From: a virus
Virus record (IMG/VR): IMGVR_UViG_3300034021_000201
Coordinates: 1 to 20,006 of that record
Length of the DNA: 20,006 nt
Strand: one strand, 5' to 3'
The stretch's first letter is position 1. Each line of letters opens with the position of its first letter. A program made the position numbers and the translations under genes. Below are positions 1 through 6,753 of this stretch, piece after piece. Below the pieces are notes generated by a model. It was not told the DNA's origin. It saw nothing but the letters and a program-made list of their open reading frames with translations, and searched no databases.

Positions 1-4
1 AGCT

Positions 5-28
5 CTAAAACAATTAACTAAGTAATAT
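5..28 (+). promoter_or_regulatory. A/T-rich leader of the first gene, one of three similar leaders
   Basis: The bases before the ATG at 29 read ACAATTAACTAAGTAATAT. Nearly the same string precedes the ATGs at 785 and 1191 (shared core TAACT[AC]AA/G TAA, then a run ending ATATATG). No Shine-Dalgarno sequence is present. It may be a promoter or initiation element shared by the replication genes, or an A-rich Bacteroidota-type translation leader. The role is inference from the repetition only. Confidence 0.35.
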
Positions 29-760
29 ATGACTAAAGAACAGATCATTGAGAAATTAAGAGATGACGACCATTATTATGGTGAATTTGGTAGACAGTTT
101 TTAAGTAATTCAAATATTAAGCAATTACTAGAAGATCCTTTATCTTTTGGTAAAGATACAGAAAAAACTGTTCCAATGCTAGCAGGTGGTTATTTTCATA
201 CTAGAATATTAGAACCAGATAAACTACAAAAGTATAAAATAGTTCAAGCTTCAACTAGAAATACTACAACGTACAAAACAATTACAAATGGTGAATTATG
301 CTTATTAGAACACGAAGTTGATGAATTAGAGTTATTAACTGATACTATATTAGAAAATAACGTTTGTAGAAATCTAATTAGAGAAGGTGAAGTAGAATAC
401 GAAGTACCTAATATTGTAGATTTACACGGAGTAACATGGAAATGTAAAGCTGATATTCTTAATCATTCTGAAAGATTAATAGTTGATTTAAAGACAACAT
501 CAGATATAGACAAGTTTAGATCATCAGCAAATACATACAACTATGACAGTCAAGCATATATATACGAACAAGCTTTTGGTTATAAGTTTGTATTTATAGT
601 TATATGTAAAAAGTCTAGAAGAATAGGTATATTTGATTGCTCAGATAGATTCCTTCAGTCAGGACAGTCAAAAGTCATAAAAGCTGTAGATCAATATGAT
701 TTATTCTTTAAGACAGATGACTTTGACCCAAAACAATATTTTATAACAGAAACCCTTTAA
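29..760 (+). CDS. PD-(D/E)XK nuclease, RecB/Cas4-like (phage exonuclease)
   Basis: This 243-residue protein has the core of the PD-(D/E)XK nuclease superfamily. A GGYFH segment with His57 precedes Glu62. The catalytic set follows: Asp142 in KCKAD, then IVDLKTT with Asp153 and Lys155, and finally Asp173-x-Gln175-x3-Tyr179 in the Q-x-x-x-Y motif typical of RecB, Cas4 and RecE-type exonucleases. Family members degrade DNA ends, and in phages they usually work with an ssDNA-binding or annealing protein in recombination or host-DNA breakdown. That fits here, because the next gene encodes an SSB. The length is normal for a stand-alone phage version such as the DUF3799-type exonucleases. The start is the first ATG after the A-rich leader, and the protein appears intact. 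The superfamily is confident. End resection versus another role is inferred from neighbours. Confidence 0.88.
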   Translation: MTKEQIIEKLRDDDHYYGEFGRQFLSNSNIKQLLEDPLSFGKDTEKTVPMLAGGYFHTRILEPDKLQKYKIVQASTRNTTTYKTITNGELCLLEHEVDELELLTDTILENNVCRNLIREGEVEYEVPNIVDLHGVTWKCKADILNHSERLIVDLKTTSDIDKFRSSANTYNYDSQAYIYEQAFGYKFVFIVICKKSRRIGIFDCSDRFLQSGQSKVIKAVDQYDLFFKTDDFDPKQYFITETL

Positions 761-784
761 ATAGTAACTAAATAAATTTTATAT

Positions 785-1108
785 ATGGCAGTAATTATTA
801 ATGCAAGTATCAATTTGAATGCAATTCCAAAAAACAAGATCATCGATGGTAAAAAAGGTAAATATCTACCTATTACTATTACAGTAAATGATGATGCTGA
901 TAGTTTTGGAAATCAAGGTCCAATAACTGTATCTCAGTCTAAAGAAGAGAGAGAGTCTAAGGAAGCTAAAGTTTATCTAGGTAATGTTAAAGTTGCTTGG
1001 ACAGATGGTAAGATGACAAAGGTTGATGATCCAGGTGCTGCATCTAGGCAAGGAGCTAAAGCAGCAGCAAAACCTACAGTCGTAGAAGAAGACGATCTTC
1101 CTTTCTAA
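785..1108 (+). CDS. Single-stranded DNA-binding protein (SSB-like)
   Basis: This protein has 107 residues. The N-terminal 75 residues alternate hydrophobic and polar positions as in an OB-fold beta barrel. A low-complexity Ala/Lys/Gly linker follows (about 85-98). The protein ends in EEDDLPF, the acidic tip with a terminal Pro-Phe that bacterial and many phage SSBs use to recruit replication and repair partners. It lies 24 bp behind the nuclease and just before the primase-helicase, the expected place for a replication SSB. It is much shorter than E. coli SSB (178 residues) because the linker is short. A hairpin terminator follows at once, so it probably ends the first transcription unit. The assignment rests mainly on the C-terminal tip, size and context. 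Confidence 0.78.
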   Translation: MAVIINASINLNAIPKNKIIDGKKGKYLPITITVNDDADSFGNQGPITVSQSKEERESKEAKVYLGNVKVAWTDGKMTKVDDPGAASRQGAKAAAKPTVVEEDDLPF

Positions 1109-1130
1109 AATAACCTTTATTAGTTAGTTA

Positions 1131-1152
1131 AACCCCACAAGTTGGGGTTTTT
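1131..1152 (+). terminator. Intrinsic terminator after the SSB gene
   Basis: AACCCCA (1131-1137) pairs with TGGGGTT (1143-1149) around a five-base loop. A run of T residues (1148-1152) follows. This G/C-rich stem stands out in very A/T-rich DNA and lies 22 bp after the SSB stop codon. Confidence 0.8.
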
Positions 1153-1157
1153 CTATC

Positions 1158-1190
1158 TATAATTAGTAACAATTAACTCAAATAAAATAT
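1158..1190 (+). promoter_or_regulatory. Possible promoter and leader of the primase-helicase gene
   Basis: Directly after the terminator there is a TATAAT hexamer (1158-1163), then the AACAATTAACT-type leader shared with the genes at 29 and 785, then the ATG at 1191. A gene behind a terminator needs its own promoter or read-through. No convincing -33/-35 element is seen, so this is tentative. Confidence 0.35.
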
Positions 1191-2909
1191 ATGAACATAA
1201 CAGAAATCAATGGCTTTAAGATTAACAAGTTTAATCAATACAGTCTAGAAGAAGGTAAAACACAAGGTCAATGTCCATTATGTTCTTCCGATAGAAAAGC
1301 TGGTAATGAGAAAAAGAAATGTGCATCTTATGATTGGGAAACAGGTATCGGTACTTGTCATAATTGTAACAAAACTTTTCAACTACATACCTTTGAACGT
1401 AAAGGTAAAACAGATAAGGTTTACGTTAAACCACCAGCAAAAGAACATGTAGAAGAAATGCAACTAAGTAAACCTGTTGTTAATTGGTTTACTGCACGCG
1501 GTATTTCTGAAGAAACATTATATAAAATGCAAGTAACAGAAGGCGTAGAATATATGCCTCAAACAAATAAGAATGAAAACACTATTAACTTTAATTATTA
1601 TGTAGGATCTGAATTAGTTAATGTTAAATATAGAGATGGTAGAAAAAACTTTAAATTATTCAAAGGCGCTGAAAAAGTATTCTACAATATTAATAACATA
1701 GCTAACTATGACTGGTGCGTAATTGTTGAAGGTGAATTAGATGCTTTAAGTTTCGTAGAAGCAGGTATTGATAACGTTATATCTGTACCTAATGGAGCAA
1801 CGTTAGGATCTAATAATTTAGAATATTTAGATAACTGTATCGATTACTTCGAAAACAAAACAAAGATCATTATAGCTACAGATAATGATGAAGCTGGTAA
1901 AGCTTTACAGTCTGAGTTGATTAGACGTTTAGGCGCTGAAATTTGTTGGACGTTAAACTTCGGAGATTATAAAGACGCAAATGAATACTTAGTAAATAAC
2001 GGCGCTGAGTCATTAAAAGCTTTCGCGTTACAATCTAAACCATGTCCTTTAGAGAATGTGGTTATGTTAAAAGATATAGAAAATGAAATTGAAGACTTCG
2101 TTCACAATGGTTTCAAACCCGGTTTCCAAATTGGCTTGGATAATTTTGATAATATTTTTTCTACGTACACTGGTCAATTCATTACTGTTACCGGTATACC
2201 ATCTTCTGGTAAGTCTGATTTCGTAGATCAAATGGTTGTTGGTTATAATAATAAGTATGGTTGGAAAACAGCATTTGCTTCCCCAGAAAATCATCCTATA
2301 TATTTACACTCACATAAGTTGATACGTAAAGTTTGGGGTGATATGCCTTCAAAAGATGATATTGGATCAGATAAATGGAATCAAGTTACTAATCATGTTA
2401 ATGACAACTTCTTCTTCATTGACATGGAAAGATATTCATTAGAATCTGTATTAAGAAAAGGCGCTGAATTAGTTAAACGTAAAGGTATTAAATGCCTTGT
2501 CATCGATCCTTTTAATAAGGTTAAACTATTAGAAGCACAGAGTATGTCTATTCCAGATTATACAATGGAATATTTAACTAAAATAGAGATGTTTGCTAAA
2601 AAGTATGATGTATTAGTTATAGTTGTAGCGCATCCTACTAAAATGTATAAGAATCAAACTACTGGAGAAATTGAAGAACCTACCATGTATAATATAAAAG
2701 GTGGTGGCGAATGGTACGATGCTTCTTATCACGGTTTATTAGTACATAGAAATTATACTGATAATACTGTTAAAGCTAAAGTTCTTAAATGTAAGTTTCA
2801 AAACTTAGGTACTAACGGAGCTGAATGTAATTTTAAATGGGATCCAAGGTCAGGTTGCTTTATACCTTTAGCGGTTGTAGAGCATGATGATAAAATGCCT
2901 TGGGATTAA
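1191..2909 (+). CDS. Bifunctional DNA primase-helicase (T7 gp4-like)
   Basis: This 572-residue protein has the domain order of phage T7 gp4. An N-terminal zinc-binding domain uses Cys28-x2-Cys31 and Cys56-x2-Cys59 (Cys44 lies between). A TOPRIM primase core follows, with Glu180 in VIVEGELDAL and Asp231-Asn-Asp233 in IATDNDEAGKA. The C-terminal RecA-fold DnaB-type helicase has Walker A GIPSSGKS at 335-342, Walker B LVIDP at 436-440 and His481 in VVAHPTK. It would unwind DNA at the fork and lay down RNA primers. Zinc, TOPRIM and ATPase motifs are all intact, so both activities are expected. It sits between the SSB and nucleotide genes and probably has its own promoter. The next gene starts inside its stop codon (TAATG), suggesting translational coupling. 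Confidence 0.96.
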   Translation: MNITEINGFKINKFNQYSLEEGKTQGQCPLCSSDRKAGNEKKKCASYDWETGIGTCHNCNKTFQLHTFERKGKTDKVYVKPPAKEHVEEMQLSKPVVNWFTARGISEETLYKMQVTEGVEYMPQTNKNENTINFNYYVGSELVNVKYRDGRKNFKLFKGAEKVFYNINNIANYDWCVIVEGELDALSFVEAGIDNVISVPNGATLGSNNLEYLDNCIDYFENKTKIIIATDNDEAGKALQSELIRRLGAEICWTLNFGDYKDANEYLVNNGAESLKAFALQSKPCPLENVVMLKDIENEIEDFVHNGFKPGFQIGLDNFDNIFSTYTGQFITVTGIPSSGKSDFVDQMVVGYNNKYGWKTAFASPENHPIYLHSHKLIRKVWGDMPSKDDIGSDKWNQVTNHVNDNFFFIDMERYSLESVLRKGAELVKRKGIKCLVIDPFNKVKLLEAQSMSIPDYTMEYLTKIEMFAKKYDVLVIVVAHPTKMYKNQTTGEIEEPTMYNIKGGGEWYDASYHGLLVHRNYTDNTVKAKVLKCKFQNLGTNGAECNFKWDPRSGCFIPLAVVEHDDKMPWD

Positions 2910-3184
2910 TGACTAAGAAATTTGAAAAGTCAAATCCTATGGGCGATTATATTCCAACTAAAAAAGAATATGAAGCATTTAGTTGGTGCATTAATAATGG
3001 AGTAAAAATATATCCATCAGCGTATTCATCTGATTCTAATAATAAATTATGGTATTTAAATATTGAAATAAACAAGCAAACACGTAAAAGTCCTAAGACT
3101 TACGGATCAGTGGAGATCTGGAAAAAACTTTATGAACTATATAAATTTTACTATGACAAAAACAGAATTCAAGACAGCAAGTGA
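2909..3184 (+). CDS. Small hypothetical protein
   Basis: This is a 91-residue Lys/Tyr-rich protein that I do not recognise. The chosen start is the ATG at 2909, which overlaps the primase-helicase stop by one base (TAATG). A TTG at 2900 in the same frame would add three residues but lies inside the upstream gene. The N-terminal part has a short YIPTKKEYEAFSW stretch and the C-terminal part is probably helical. There are no Cys pairs, membrane segments or known motifs. Its end overlaps the next gene by about 30 bases, so the three genes are likely translated from one message. Confidence 0.65.
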   Translation: MTKKFEKSNPMGDYIPTKKEYEAFSWCINNGVKIYPSAYSSDSNNKLWYLNIEINKQTRKSPKTYGSVEIWKKLYELYKFYYDKNRIQDSK

Positions 3185-3803
3185 TGCTTTTAATTATTTT
3201 TATCCTTTGGTATTATTTGAAGGCGAATGGTTCGATAATACTAAAGCTTTATTTAATGTAGGTTTTTATATCGAAGATCCTATGGATAATGCTATACACG
3301 CAAAGTATCGCAATTGGAATCCTAATTATGCTCAGCGCGAGTGGAATTGGTATTTGTCAGGCGATCCATCTGCGGTTGAAATATCTAAATTTGCTCCAAT
3401 ATGGAAAAACATGATGGATCAAGATGGTAATGTTAGATCTAACTATGGTTGGCAATGGAACAGAAATGGCCAATTAGGTAAAGTTATCAGAATGTTAAAC
3501 GATAATCCTAATACTAGAAAAGCCGCAATATCAATATATGATGGCAAAGAGATAGAGACGTATTCTAATGACACTCCTTGCACATACGGCGTTCAATTCA
3601 CAATACGTAATAATAAATTAAATATGACAGTTCTAATGAGATCTAATGATCTTTGGTATGGCTTCTGTAATGATCAATATTGTTTTTCAATGTTGTTGAA
3701 ATTAGTTTACGATGAATTAGTTTTGTTTAACAAAGATTTAACTATTGGTCACTACTATCACTTTGCTCATAATCTTCATTTATATAAAGATCAAATGGTA
3801 TGA
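3153..3803 (+). CDS. Thymidylate-synthase-fold enzyme, probable dCMP hydroxymethylase
   Basis: This 216-residue protein is clearly in the thymidylate synthase/pyrimidine hydroxymethylase superfamily. It has SNYGW (96-100), the catalytic Cys143 in TPCTYGVQF, the phosphate-binding MRSND (162-166) and an LHLY motif near the C-terminus (208-211). In thymidylate synthase, an Asn four residues after the Gly of the LGLPFN loop reads the uracil ring. Here the loop is GFCND, with Asp174 at that place. T4 dCMP hydroxymethylase (gp42), as I remember it, has the same MRSND...GF-x-ND arrangement, and its Asp179 gives cytosine specificity. The enzyme may therefore make 5-hydroxymethyl-dCMP rather than dTMP, from methylene-tetrahydrofolate. 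An in-frame ATG at 3132 would add seven residues. Superfamily is certain; substrate is inferred. Confidence 0.9.
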   Translation: MTKTEFKTASDAFNYFYPLVLFEGEWFDNTKALFNVGFYIEDPMDNAIHAKYRNWNPNYAQREWNWYLSGDPSAVEISKFAPIWKNMMDQDGNVRSNYGWQWNRNGQLGKVIRMLNDNPNTRKAAISIYDGKEIETYSNDTPCTYGVQFTIRNNKLNMTVLMRSNDLWYGFCNDQYCFSMLLKLVYDELVLFNKDLTIGHYYHFAHNLHLYKDQMV

Positions 3804-3808
3804 GGAAT

Positions 3809-3916
3809 ATGATATTAGTTTCTTTATGGACAATCGGTATATTCACTTTTTTTATAATACTAGCATTTATGATCAGTTTTTATAAGAATTTAAAAAACAA
3901 ATATGAAAAAAGATAA
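3809..3916 (+). CDS. Small single-pass membrane peptide
   Basis: This 35-codon ORF starts at an ATG five bases after the hydroxymethylase stop and ends 14 bases inside the next gene. It begins MILVSLWTIG and has one continuous hydrophobic stretch (residues 1-24, rich in Ile, Leu, Phe), then a basic tail with five Lys and one Arg (KNLKNKYEKR). This is the layout of a single transmembrane helix with a cytoplasmic basic C-terminus. Placement between tightly packed genes and the otherwise empty gap support a real gene. The function is unknown: a holin-like, superinfection-exclusion or regulatory membrane peptide are possibilities without direct evidence. Confidence 0.5.
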   Translation: MILVSLWTIGIFTFFIILAFMISFYKNLKNKYEKR

Positions 3917-4736
3917 AAAAATGTATTATTTATACCATATTCCAGGTAAAAAAATTGGAATGACGTGTAATATATATAACAGAGTAATCAAATGTCAAGG
4001 TTATAAACCTGGTGAATTTCAAATATTAGCATCTTCAGAGGATAAAGATGTTATAGAAATAAAAGAAAAACAATGGCAAGATGTCTTTAAGTATAAAAAA
4101 GATCTTAATACTTATACAAACGCTAAAAACAGTAATATTAATAAAATTAAACACAATAAACCTATGTATGTTAATGTAACAAGTCAAACAACAACGTTTC
4201 CAGTTCCAATCAGTGATTTAAAACAGTATTTAAAAAGAGGTATTGGTAGTAGATTTACTACTGATTACGGTCAATATGTAGTAAATGATGAATTAATTGA
4301 TGTGATTTTAGCAAATGCTAGAGAGTCAATGTACAGAAATACCTCATGTTATGTTTATAATAAAGTATTGTTTGAAGAAACTAAAGACAAAACAGATTCT
4401 AAATCTGAATTAATTGATTTGCCAAATATTGACAATCCACCTAATGTTTATGACTTAATTAGACAATGGGCTTCTGATCGTGGTATATACACAAGTGGTG
4501 ATTCTAAGACACAATATACAAAACTATGTGAAGAGTCTGGTGAATTAGCAAGAGCGATACTTAAAAAAGATAGAGCAGAATTAATTGATGCTATTGGTGA
4601 TATGGTTGTTGTATTAACTAATCTTGCTGCTTTAGAAGGTTTAAAGATTGAAGACTGTATTACTTCTGCTTATGACGTAATCAAGTCTCGTCAAGGTAAA
4701 ATGGAAAACGGAACATTTGTAAAACAAACTCTATAA
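3903..4736 (+). CDS. GIY-YIG-like / MazG-like NTP pyrophosphohydrolase fusion
   Basis: This 277-residue protein appears to have two domains. The C-terminal part (about 182-270) is a MazG-type all-alpha NTP pyrophosphohydrolase. It has Glu210-Glu211-x2-Glu214 in EESGELARA, then Glu226, Asp229 and Asp233 in AELIDAIGDMVV, the acidic set that binds Mg and the triphosphate. Such enzymes convert (d)NTPs to monophosphates plus pyrophosphate. The N-terminal part (about 7-65) has YYLYHIPGKKIGMT with Arg27 in YNRV, resembling a divergent GIY-YIG domain found in many phage proteins. YIG is replaced by KIG, so nuclease activity is doubtful. The middle (100-160) is unassigned. Lying after a hydroxymethylase-like enzyme, it could remove an unwanted dNTP such as dCTP, as T4 gp56 does. 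That is inference. Confidence 0.82.
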   Translation: MKKDKKMYYLYHIPGKKIGMTCNIYNRVIKCQGYKPGEFQILASSEDKDVIEIKEKQWQDVFKYKKDLNTYTNAKNSNINKIKHNKPMYVNVTSQTTTFPVPISDLKQYLKRGIGSRFTTDYGQYVVNDELIDVILANARESMYRNTSCYVYNKVLFEETKDKTDSKSELIDLPNIDNPPNVYDLIRQWASDRGIYTSGDSKTQYTKLCEESGELARAILKKDRAELIDAIGDMVVVLTNLAALEGLKIEDCITSAYDVIKSRQGKMENGTFVKQTL

Positions 4737-4739
4737 TAT

Positions 4740-5234
4740 ATGAATATACTAGAACAAGCACGTGGAATTATTTATGATAAGTCTGAAGAAAAAGAAAGAC
4801 AATATGGCGATTTCTTTGAGAACATGGAAGATGCTGCTAAAATAGCTTCTGTTATGTCTAAGAAACAATTAACTGCTGAAGATATATATCATGCTTTAAT
4901 TGGTCTTAAGTTTGCCAGAGAATCATTCACTCACAAACATGACAACATGTTAGATGCTATAGCTTATCTAGCTTCATTACACGAATACAAAGAATCAAAA
5001 TTTGAAAGAATAACACAGAAAATGTTAGATGATATTGAAGTTGTTGATCCAGTTATTGTTAAAGATAAAAAAAAAGATTTGAAGACAACTTCGAAGCGTG
5101 GGAATGGTCGTGGTGATCATTATTCTTTTGAAATAGATGATGACAAACAAAGTCCAGAAGAGATATTAATGAGATGGTGTAATACTAATACAGGGACAGT
5201 TGATATGTCTTTTGCACACATGACAGAAAATTGA
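4740..5234 (+). CDS. DUF6378-like phage protein
   Basis: This protein has 164 residues. The first 85 are mostly helical and match the pattern of the DUF6378 family common in phages: an ILEQARGIIYDKSEEKERQYG opening, a central TAEDIYHALIGLKFAR helix and a DNMLDAIAYLASL closing helix. The family has no firm function that I can name. Its helical make-up and frequent place next to nucleotide genes suggest a relation to all-alpha NTP pyrophosphohydrolases, and here it directly follows a MazG-domain gene. The remaining 80 residues are charged, with a Lys-rich and Gly/Arg-rich linker (about 108-125), and are unassigned. The start is the ATG three bases after the previous stop. The stop overlaps the TTG start of the next gene. 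Confidence 0.75.
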   Translation: MNILEQARGIIYDKSEEKERQYGDFFENMEDAAKIASVMSKKQLTAEDIYHALIGLKFARESFTHKHDNMLDAIAYLASLHEYKESKFERITQKMLDDIEVVDPVIVKDKKKDLKTTSKRGNGRGDHYSFEIDDDKQSPEEILMRWCNTNTGTVDMSFAHMTEN

Positions 5235-5686
5235 AAAGGATAACAAGAAAAAAAGGTCCAGTTATAGCAAAGAAGGTAACATTTGATGGTATCTCCTTTG
5301 CTTCTGGTCTCGAAAAGAAAATGTATATGGCTTTAAAAAAAGCTGGTATAAAAGCAGGATATGAAAGTGAGTCATTTGAGTTATTACCTGGTTTTTTATT
5401 TAAAAGTGAATGCTACGAAAGACAATCTAATAGTAAAGGAGATTTTATAAACAGAGGTCAAAAAAAGATACAGAGTATATCTTATACTCCAGATTTCATT
5501 GGCGAAGACTTTATAATAGAAACAAAAGGTAGAGCTAATGATTCATTTCCTTTACGCTGGAAAATGTTTAAATACTTAATGCATTTAATGAATGATAAAA
5601 GAATGTTATTTAAACCACAAACAGAAAAAGAATGTCAAGAAGTAGTAGAAATAATTTTAAAAAAAAGATTAAATAATGGAGGATAA
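5231..5686 (+). CDS. PD-(D/E)XK endonuclease (endonuclease I / DUF1064-like)
   Basis: This 151-residue protein has a compact PD-(D/E)XK nuclease core: Glu28 in SGLEKKMYMAL, Asp88 in YTPDF, and Glu97-x-Lys99 in IIETKG, followed by a conserved-looking LRWKMFKYLM helix. The order and spacing resemble T7 endonuclease I and the DUF1064 phage nucleases. These cut branched DNA such as Holliday junctions, or act in DNA processing before packaging. The start is a TTG at 5231 that overlaps the previous stop (TTGA). The first internal ATG would remove the catalytic Glu28, so the TTG start is preferred. The next small ORF begins ten bases before its stop. The nuclease fold is confident; junction resolution is inferred. 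Confidence 0.8.
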   Translation: MKRITRKKGPVIAKKVTFDGISFASGLEKKMYMALKKAGIKAGYESESFELLPGFLFKSECYERQSNSKGDFINRGQKKIQSISYTPDFIGEDFIIETKGRANDSFPLRWKMFKYLMHLMNDKRMLFKPQTEKECQEVVEIILKKRLNNGG

Positions 5687-5816
5687 ATTAACTATTAAAA
5701 AGATAATAGAGGTATATGAGTCTATACAAGGTACAGGCAATACTAATTATCAAAACAGATTTTATTTTAAACAACTAAGAAAAATTAAAAAAGCTTATGA
5801 AAGATTGGGAAATTAG
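5676..5816 (+). CDS. Small basic hypothetical protein
   Basis: This 46-codon ORF starts with an ATG inside the end of the endonuclease gene and runs to the TAG at 5814. The product begins MEDKLTIKKIIEVYESIQG and ends in a strongly basic part (FKQLRKIKKAYERLGN), suggesting a small helical, possibly nucleic-acid-binding peptide. I do not recognise it. It fills a stretch otherwise empty of genes and overlaps both neighbours, as real genes do in this run. It is short and lacks a visible ribosome site, so confidence is moderate. Confidence 0.5.
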   Translation: MEDKLTIKKIIEVYESIQGTGNTNYQNRFYFKQLRKIKKAYERLGN

Positions 5817-5958
5817 TTTAGGTATATTTCCAGGTATTGTATTTGGAATTAGAACGTATGAGTATGATCATCAACAGTACGCTGATCACGTTCTTTATTT
5901 TGGTTGTTTCGATATATGTTTAACTATATTTGAAGATAATGATTTCTATATGGGATAA
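5797..5958 (+). CDS. Small acidic hypothetical protein
   Basis: This 53-codon ORF overlaps the preceding basic ORF by 20 bases and the following oxygenase gene by 20 bases. The product starts MKDWEISLGIFPGIVFGIRT and continues with Tyr-Glu-Tyr-Asp-His and a Leu/Phe-rich half. It is acidic and hydrophobic, with no clear transmembrane helix or known motif. It is similar in style to short phage proteins of unknown role. Support comes from the gene spacing and sensible composition only. Confidence 0.5.
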   Translation: MKDWEISLGIFPGIVFGIRTYEYDHQQYADHVLYFGCFDICLTIFEDNDFYMG

Positions 5959-6511
5959 TTTATTAGGCAAACCTACTGTGACTAAAGAACTTGATAGAGT
6001 TATTGCAGAAGGTTTCGATGAACATATAGTTGGAGATAAATCTTTTTATGTTAATATGCCAAGTAAAGAATTTGACAAAAACATAGTAACAACTTTACAA
6101 AGAATACATAGATCAGATATAGACAAAGTACTTAGCTTTATTAGAGTTGCCACTGATAAACTAGATACAGACTGGCGTATACATTCGGATCTTAATATAA
6201 TGGGTCAAAGACCAGATAGAGCCGCTGTGCTATACATGTCACCTAGAGTTATAGATGATCTTCATGGTACAGCTTTTTGGTCACATAAAACTTACGGTAA
6301 TTTTTTACCTAAATACGTTACTGATGAAGAATTTAATAAAATGATAACTTCTGAAGCAAACGAAATGGATCAATGGAAACTAAGATCTGTTATCGGTTAC
6401 GAACAGGATAGATTAGTTGATTATGATGCTAGTTATTTTCATAGCAAATATCCAAACAAAGCATGGGAAGATGGTAGAATAGTATATGTAATATTTTATA
6501 ACTTTAAATAA
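5939..6511 (+). CDS. 2-oxoglutarate/Fe(II)-dependent oxygenase-like protein
   Basis: This 190-residue protein shows the double-stranded beta-helix iron-site pattern of 2-oxoglutarate oxygenases. His82-Ser-Asp84 (IHSDL) is the first ligand pair, His168 (SYFHSKYP) the distal ligand, and Arg180 twelve residues later the likely 2-oxoglutarate anchor. The fold is supported by the beta strands around them (AAVLYMSP, GRIVYVIFYN). It resembles the DUF6445/prolyl-hydroxylase-like oxygenases frequent in marine phages. Targets of these proteins are mostly unknown: protein side chains or modified nucleobases are both possible. It lies in the nucleotide-enzyme run. The ATG at 5939 is preferred over a TTG at 5930 in the same frame. 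The family call is fairly firm; the substrate is open. Confidence 0.72.
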   Translation: MISIWDNLLGKPTVTKELDRVIAEGFDEHIVGDKSFYVNMPSKEFDKNIVTTLQRIHRSDIDKVLSFIRVATDKLDTDWRIHSDLNIMGQRPDRAAVLYMSPRVIDDLHGTAFWSHKTYGNFLPKYVTDEEFNKMITSEANEMDQWKLRSVIGYEQDRLVDYDASYFHSKYPNKAWEDGRIVYVIFYNFK

Positions 6512-6516
6512 ACAAA

Positions 6517-6753
6517 ATGAAAGAAAACGAATTATTAAGAATGAGGAGAGATTTAGATACTGTTGGAGCAATTCTTCAAAAAACTCTAGAAGATAACAAA
6601 AACTTGAAAGATCTTGCTATTGGTACTTTAGAACTTATAAAACAATTTCCTGATTATGAATCAGCGGTAGAGAAACTAAAGCAAAACTACTTAGATGAGT
6701 CTTTAAGAAGAGAAGCAGAAGAAAAAGTTAAAAACGGTAAACTTGAAACGTAA
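6517..6753 (+). CDS. Small coiled-coil hypothetical protein
   Basis: This 78-residue protein is almost entirely charged and helical, with heptad-like Leu/Ile spacing (residues 5-45) and an Arg/Glu/Lys-rich tail. It is probably a short coiled coil that works as an oligomer or adaptor. I do not recognise a family. It starts five bases after the oxygenase stop behind the A-rich leader AAACAAA. Its stop overlaps the next ATG by one base (TAATG), implying coupled translation. Confidence 0.68.
   Translation: MKENELLRMRRDLDTVGAILQKTLEDNKNLKDLAIGTLELIKQFPDYESAVEKLKQNYLDESLRREAEEKVKNGKLET

Noticed and set aside
2900-2908. TTG as the start of the small gene after the primase-helicase
   Set aside because: The ATG at 2909 overlapping the stop as TAATG is the usual arrangement here and costs only three residues.
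3132-3152. Upstream ATG for the thymidylate-synthase-fold gene
   Set aside because: It would lengthen the overlap with the previous gene and adds seven residues with no family support. It cannot be excluded.
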